A stretch of DNA of 64,000 nt from contig QOQW01000007.1 in the NCBI GenBank assembly GCA_003327425.1, positions 135,901-199,900 on the forward strand, given 5' to 3'. The stretch is from Candidatus Ozemibacter sibiricus. Its GTDB lineage: Bacteria; Muiribacteriota; Ozemobacteria; Ozemobacterales; Ozemobacteraceae. Numbering within the stretch: position 1 is the stretch's first letter; the number at the start of each line of letters is the position of its first letter. The notes beneath the pieces were generated by a model. That model searched no databases and had not been told where the DNA came from. It saw nothing but the letters and a program-made list of their open reading frames with translations. Below, in pieces: positions 59,875 to 64,000 of the stretch. The translations under genes were made by a program, and so were the position numbers.

Positions 59875-61076
59875 CGCTGGCTGCTTTCTACGACCGCCTG
59901 CGGCTCGATGCGCGCCTGGCGCAGGAGGCGGGCTTCAATCCCTATTATCGCCATCTGCAATCCGGGCTGAACGACCCGGTGCGTCTCGATGGCCGCGAGT
60001 TCCTGAATCTGGCGGCCAACGACTACCTCGGGTTGGCCGCCGATCCGCGGGTGGGACGGGCCATCGCCGCCGCCGTGGCCCGGTATGGCGCCTCGCTCTG
60101 CGGCACCCCCATCGCCACGGGGTGCGTCGATCTGCTGCGGGCGCTCGAACAACGGCTCGCCGCCTTCGTCGGATTGGAAGACGGGGTCGTCCTGCCTTCC
60201 TGCTATCAAGCCAATAATGGCCTTTTTTCCGCGGTCGCTGGGAAGGAAGACGTCATCCTGATCGATCATTACGCGCACTCGTCGTTGATCGAGGGCGCGA
60301 AAGCGGTGGGATGCAAGATCCGGCCGTTCCTGCACAATGACGTCGAGCATCTGGCGAGCCTGCTGGGCAAGGTCCGGGGCCACCGGCAGGCGTTCGTGGT
60401 CACCGAATCGGTCTTCTCGACGGAGGGCAGCATCGCGCCGCTCGCTGCCATGGTCGAGGTCTGCGAACGGTTCGGGGCGGTGCCCGTCGTCGACGACTCG
60501 CACGGTATCGGCGTGCTGGGGGCCAACGGGCGCGGGGTGCTCGAACACTTCGGTCTGACCGACTTTCCCGGCATCTATACCGCCTCGCTCGGGAAAGCCC
60601 TGGCCAACGCGGGCGGACTCATCGCCGGGCGTCGGTCGCTGATCGAGCATCTGCGCTACTTCTGCCCGCACCTCATCTATTCGACCGCCCTGCCACCCGG
60701 GGTGGCGGCCGGGGTCGAAGCAGTGCTCGACATCCTCGCCGCCGAGTTCCCGGCCCGCCGTCGGCTTTTGTGGGAGCACCGCGACACTCTGCGGCGCGGT
60801 CTGACCGCGGCCGGCTTCACGGTGATGGCCGGCGAGGCGCCGATCAATTCGGTTCTGGCCGGCTCCGCGGTCCAGACGCTCCGTCTGGCTCGTGCCTTCT
60901 ATGAAGCCGGGCTGCTGACCACGCCGTTCGTCTATCCCTCGGTGCCGTTGAGCGAAGGTCGGGTGCGACTGATTGCCGGCGCCGGGCTCACCCTGGCTCG
61001 GGTGCAGGCGGCGGTGGCGGCGTTGCCGGCGATCGCTCGGGCGTGGCAGGCCGCCCCCTCGTCGGGCGTCGCCTGA
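59871..61076 (+). CDS. Alpha-oxoamine synthase (KBL/AONS/SPT family)
   Basis: 401 aa PLP enzyme. ATG 59871 overlaps acpP (ATGA). Family motifs: NDYLGLAADPRV, the PLP-stacking His in LIDHYAHSSLIEG (about 130), Asp/His pair in VVDDSHGIGVLGANGRGVLEH, and the PLP-lysine in TASLGKALANAGG (about 240). The family condenses an amino acid with an acyl-CoA or acyl-ACP, giving a 2-amino-ketone: 8-amino-7-oxononanoate, 2-amino-3-ketobutyrate or 3-ketosphinganine. Sequence alone does not settle the substrate. Coupling to a dedicated ACP and ketoacyl synthase, with no bio genes, argues against biotin synthesis and for an amino-lipid or polyketide-like product. Confidence 0.85.
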   Translation: MTLAAFYDRLRLDARLAQEAGFNPYYRHLQSGLNDPVRLDGREFLNLAANDYLGLAADPRVGRAIAAAVARYGASLCGTPIATGCVDLLRALEQRLAAFVGLEDGVVLPSCYQANNGLFSAVAGKEDVILIDHYAHSSLIEGAKAVGCKIRPFLHNDVEHLASLLGKVRGHRQAFVVTESVFSTEGSIAPLAAMVEVCERFGAVPVVDDSHGIGVLGANGRGVLEHFGLTDFPGIYTASLGKALANAGGLIAGRRSLIEHLRYFCPHLIYSTALPPGVAAGVEAVLDILAAEFPARRRLLWEHRDTLRRGLTAAGFTVMAGEAPINSVLAGSAVQTLRLARAFYEAGLLTTPFVYPSVPLSEGRVRLIAGAGLTLARVQAAVAALPAIARAWQAAPSSGVA

Positions 61077-61133
61077 CGTGGATGGCATGGGGGCGTCGTC
61101 CATGAAGTCTTGGTGCCGCGGGAGCGAGGGAAG

Positions 61134-62348
61134 ATGAGCCGGCGGGTCGTGATCACGGGGATCGGCGCCATCACCGCCTACGGGATCGGCAAAGACGCGT
61201 TGTGCGACGGGCTGCTGGCGGGCCGGGCCTGTCATCGGGAGATTCCCGCCGGTTTCGGGCGGGGGTACGAGTTCCGATCGCGGTTCTACGTGCCGTTCCC
61301 CGACTTCCGCCTGGCCGATTTCGTCGACACCCCCTACGAGCACGCCATGGAGCGCACCTCGCATCTGGCGGTCGCCGCCACCCACCTCGCCCGCGAAGAT
61401 GCGGGGCGCCCCTCGCTCGAGACGGCGGCGATCATTCTGGGCGTGGGCATCGGTTCGCTGCGCACCGCTTTCCAGTCGCACCTGGCCCATCTGGGAGCTC
61501 CGGGCGGCGGGCGGTTCAACCGGATGGTCATTCCCATGACCATGCCGAATGCGGCGGCGGCCTGGGTGTCGATCCTGTTCGGCAGCCACGGCCCGGCCTA
61601 TACCGTCAACGCGTCATGCGCGTCGGGCACCTATGCGATCGGCGAGGCGTATGGGCGCATCGCGCGGGGCGAAGCCGATATCGCGGTGACCGGCGGCGTC
61701 GAATGCCTCGTCGACCCGTCGGGGTCGATCATGCGCGGGTTCGACGGGCTGGGAGCGCTGACCGCCGCCCCCGATGGCTGGCCGCGCCCCTTCACCAAGG
61801 GCCGCAGCGGCTTTCTGTTCAGCGAGGGCGGCGGGGCGGTCCTGATTCTCGAAGAGCGGGAACAGGCCTGCTGGCGGGGCGCCCCGATCTACGCCGAGAT
61901 CGCCGGGTTCGCGAGTGGCAGCGAGGCAGGCAGCATCCTCCAGATGGAGGAGTCGGGCGCGGCGATCGTCGCCCTGCTGCGGCGTCTGGTGGGGACGGAA
62001 CGGCCCGATTATCTCAATGCTCACGGCACCGGCACGCTTAACAACGACGAGACCGAGGCCCGGGCCATCCGGGAGGTGTTCGGCGGCGCCGAGCGGCAGC
62101 CCCTGATCAATGCCACCAAGGGGTTTTTGGGCCACGCCATCGGGGCCAGCGGCGCCATCGAGGCGGCCGTCACCGCCCTCGCCATCCAGCGCGGCCAGGT
62201 GCATGGCAACGTGCTCGACGACCCGCTCGACGACTTGAACCTGGCACAGGAGGCGACGGAACGGCCGATCCGGTCGGCGGTCTCCTTGTCGTTCGGGTTC
62301 GGCGGGCATGTCGCGGGCCTGTTGCTGCGGTCGGCCCTGCCTGACTGA
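61134..62348 (+). CDS. Beta-ketoacyl-ACP synthase (FabF-like)
   Basis: 404 aa. ATG 61134 after GAGGGAAG. The Cys-His-His triad of KAS I/II: Cys in YTVNASCASGTYAIGEA (about 162), His in LNAHGTGTLNNDETEARA (about 298) and His in KGFLGHAIGASGAIEA (about 333). FSEGGGAVLILE and SLSFGFGGH close the fold. Housekeeping fatty-acid genes are absent, so it probably elongates the chain on the ACP encoded upstream. It follows the oxoamine synthase by 57 bp in the same operon. A chain-length or non-elongating role cannot be read. Confidence 0.92.
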   Translation: MSRRVVITGIGAITAYGIGKDALCDGLLAGRACHREIPAGFGRGYEFRSRFYVPFPDFRLADFVDTPYEHAMERTSHLAVAATHLAREDAGRPSLETAAIILGVGIGSLRTAFQSHLAHLGAPGGGRFNRMVIPMTMPNAAAAWVSILFGSHGPAYTVNASCASGTYAIGEAYGRIARGEADIAVTGGVECLVDPSGSIMRGFDGLGALTAAPDGWPRPFTKGRSGFLFSEGGGAVLILEEREQACWRGAPIYAEIAGFASGSEAGSILQMEESGAAIVALLRRLVGTERPDYLNAHGTGTLNNDETEARAIREVFGGAERQPLINATKGFLGHAIGASGAIEAAVTALAIQRGQVHGNVLDDPLDDLNLAQEATERPIRSAVSLSFGFGGHVAGLLLRSALPD

Positions 62349-62499
62349 GCCGGGTCGCGTTGGGGGGCTTCCCCGCCCCCCCAGGGGCACGCCCTGAAGG
62401 TGGCGGCGGCCTTCCCGTTCGAAGAGCGCCCCACCCTCCACCCATGGTCGGGCGGGCTCGTTCCCGTTCTCGGCCATGAAGCGAATCCCGAGTCGGTGA

Positions 62500-62528
62500 T
62501 TGCCAAGCGGCGGCGGGAGCCGTAGACT
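62500..62528 (+). promoter_or_regulatory. Leaderless promoter of the MATE gene
   Basis: TTGCCA (62500-62505), 17 bp, TAGACT (62523-62528), then 8 nt (CCAGCGAC) to ATG 62537. There is no Shine-Dalgarno. The start site should fall at or just before the ATG. Confidence 0.55.
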
Positions 62529-62536
62529 CCAGCGAC

Positions 62537-63916
62537 ATGGTCAAACGAGGACGGATCACTCGCGACTTGTTCGAGCTGGCCTGGCCGTTGGCCCTGCAGT
62601 CGCTCGCCTACACGCTCCTGGGCATGGTGGATCGCCTGATGGTGGGGCAGTTGGCCGAAGCGGCGATCTCGGGGGTCGGCCTCGGCGGCCAGTTGATGAC
62701 GGCGGCGACGACCGTGGCGGCCGCGGTGGCGGCGGCGGCGGGCATTCTGGCGGCCCAGGCGCGGGGGGCGAAGCAGGAGGAGATGTTGCGGCACATCCTG
62801 GGCACGGCCGTGCCGCTCGGGCTCGGCCTGGGCGCCGTCATCGGTGGCGGGCTGGCGTGGCAGGCCCCGGCCCTGGTCGGCTGGCTGGCCAACGGGGAGG
62901 CGGGAGCCACGGCGGCGGCGGTCATCTATGTGCGCCGGGTCGCCTGGGCCGCGCCGGTCATGCTGCTGACGTTCGCGGTGACCGGGTTCTTGCGCGCCCT
63001 GGGGGAGACGCGCAGTTCGTTGGTGTCGGCGCTCGTCGCCATGGTGACCAATACTGGCTTGAACTGCCTGTTGATCAACGGCTGGTGGGGATTTCCCGCC
63101 TGGGGGGTGGCCGGCGCCGCCATCGCTACGGCCATCGCCCAGGTGGCGGGTGGCGGGGTCGCGCTGTGGTACCTGCTGGGCGGCGCCCCGGCTGGCGAGC
63201 GGTTCGTCTGGTCTGATCTGGTGGGCTGGCGGGCGGTGGTGGCGCGGCAGGTGCTGGCGCTGGCCGGGCCGATCGCCCTCGATGCCCTGTTCTGGCAGGC
63301 CGCCGCGCTGGCGTATACCCGGGTGATCGGTCTGCTCGGCGAGCGGGCGCTGGCGGCCTGGTTCATCTTCTCAGGGATTCGGGGGCTGGGGTATGTGCCG
63401 CTGGGGGCGCTGGGCAGCGCGGCCGCCATCCTGGCCGGCGCGGCGATCGGGGCGGGCCGGCCCCGCCGGGCCACCATGGTGGTCAGGCGGGCCGGCGGGC
63501 TGGCGGTCATGCTGGCCTGGCTGATGGATGTCGGGTATCTGGCGGCCGGGCTGTGGTATCTGCCGCATTTCAAGGTGGAGAGCGAGGTTGCGGCCCAGGC
63601 CCTGCTGCTGATCCGAGGGTTCACGCTCATCCTGCCGGTCGATGCGCTCATCGTCATTCTCTCCCAGGCCCTGCGGGCGGGGGGCGATGGCCTGATGGTG
63701 AGCGCGATCACGCTGGGCTCGTTCTGGCTGGTCGGGGTGCCGGGGGCCTGGCTGGTCGGCGTGCAGCTCGGTCTCGGGCTCTGCGGCTGCCTGCTCGGCG
63801 TCGGCCTGGAATGCCTGGTCAAGGCCGCGGGGTTCGGGTTGCGCCTCCGGTCCGGCCAGTGGGCCCGGCGGTTGGTGGCAGGAACGCGCCCCTCCCTCGC
63901 CCCGGGGGCGGACTGA
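62537..63916 (+). CDS. MATE-family membrane transporter
   Basis: 459 aa with about 12 membrane spans in two similar halves. It begins FELAWPLALQSLAYTLLGMVDRLMVGQL, the MATE/DinF start with the conserved Pro and the VD-x-LMVG segment, and has FLRALGETRSSLVSALVAMVTNTGLNCLLI in the first half. The equivalent second-half helix starts LALAGPIALDALFWQAAALAY. MATE proteins export drugs or metabolites with H+ or Na+; relatives flip lipid-linked precursors. It lies downstream of the ACP/oxoamine synthase/KAS operon but has its own promoter, so export of that product is only a suggestion. The last 84 bp of the window hold nothing supported. Confidence 0.9.
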   Translation: MVKRGRITRDLFELAWPLALQSLAYTLLGMVDRLMVGQLAEAAISGVGLGGQLMTAATTVAAAVAAAAGILAAQARGAKQEEMLRHILGTAVPLGLGLGAVIGGGLAWQAPALVGWLANGEAGATAAAVIYVRRVAWAAPVMLLTFAVTGFLRALGETRSSLVSALVAMVTNTGLNCLLINGWWGFPAWGVAGAAIATAIAQVAGGGVALWYLLGGAPAGERFVWSDLVGWRAVVARQVLALAGPIALDALFWQAAALAYTRVIGLLGERALAAWFIFSGIRGLGYVPLGALGSAAAILAGAAIGAGRPRRATMVVRRAGGLAVMLAWLMDVGYLAAGLWYLPHFKVESEVAAQALLLIRGFTLILPVDALIVILSQALRAGGDGLMVSAITLGSFWLVGVPGAWLVGVQLGLGLCGCLLGVGLECLVKAAGFGLRLRSGQWARRLVAGTRPSLAPGAD

Positions 63917-64000
63917 ACCCTTCGGCGTCGCCATGCCGGGCGGCAGGCGGCTGTGCGCTCATTCCTGCTGGCGGAAGGGACGGTTTGACAGGACCACCCG

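Noticed and set aside
59871-61076. Biotin synthesis gene bioF
   Set aside because: Family is right, but no other bio genes are nearby, and coupling to a dedicated ACP and KAS points elsewhere.

Overview
The window is GC-rich bacterial chromosome (roughly 63-65 % G+C by eye), densely packed, with about 45 protein genes, many overlapping by 4 bp (ATGA or GTGA), and no insertion sequence, prophage, CRISPR array, rRNA or recognisable tRNA. A Gram-negative-type envelope is suggested by a lipoprotein with a lipobox, an OmpA/TPR protein, an anti-sigma/FecR protein, type IV pilus/type II secretion-like parts and a LegB-like sugar dehydratase. A tungsten-type aldehyde:ferredoxin oxidoreductase with a polyferredoxin points to anaerobic or fermentative metabolism. 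The gene mix (large secreted repeat proteins, an oversized pseudopilin, a GspE-like ATPase with a novel tail) fits a poorly characterised lineage. Candidatus Riflebacteria/Ozemobacteria is a guess I cannot establish here.

Layout. 1-7340 (-): 5' part of a giant secreted protein of Ig-like repeats, running off the left edge; it is open over more than 2,440 codons. 7462-10148 (+): an AllH/DUF2877-like protein, a secreted thioredoxin and a LegB-like dehydratase. 10351-10899 (-): a hypothetical protein. 11022-15447 (+): an extended -10 promoter, a roughly 340-nt structured leader, a lysine 2,3-aminomutase-like radical SAM enzyme, an ATP-grasp ligase and an ATP-grasp::GNAT fusion. This is the best candidate for an undescribed small-molecule pathway. 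15547-21968 (-): an ECF sigma, zinc anti-sigma/FecR, FecR lipoprotein and CHASE2 adenylate cyclase circuit, with hisS downstream and a small glutaredoxin upstream. 22251-31763 (-): caspase-like protease, TPR-OmpA protein, DUF4384 protein, BsuPI protein, a 1,172-aa GspE/PilB-like ATPase with repeats, and a PP2C phosphatase, suggesting an envelope/secretion module. 32024-34293 (-): HtpX and a coupled histidine kinase. 34623-37858 (+): a glycine-zipper secreted protein, a lytic transglycosylase and a small secreted protein. 38179-41986 (-): M42 aminopeptidase and a PAS/GAF hybrid kinase. 42276-46098 (-): polyferredoxin, AOR, ThiF-like and ThiS-like genes. 46376-46855 (+): a small secreted protein with a textbook terminator. 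47031-50499 (-): three coupled pilin-like genes. 50917-53950 (+): metG, a multi-hairpin intergenic element and a periplasmic MBL-fold hydrolase. 54035-63916: a GT-C glycosyltransferase, then a lipid-flavoured cluster (DAG-kinase-like, radical SAM and NAD-epimerase on -; ACP, alpha-oxoamine synthase and ketoacyl synthase on +) and a MATE transporter.

Regulation. Several promoters are readable, with -35 and -10 hexamers 17-18 bp apart. In several cases the -10 box ends only 6-9 nt before the ATG, implying leaderless mRNAs (hisS, metG, the BsuPI gene, the MATE gene, perhaps the AllH-like gene). Others have strong GGAGG ribosome sites. Large antisense open frames opposite real genes are a GC artefact and are not annotated.
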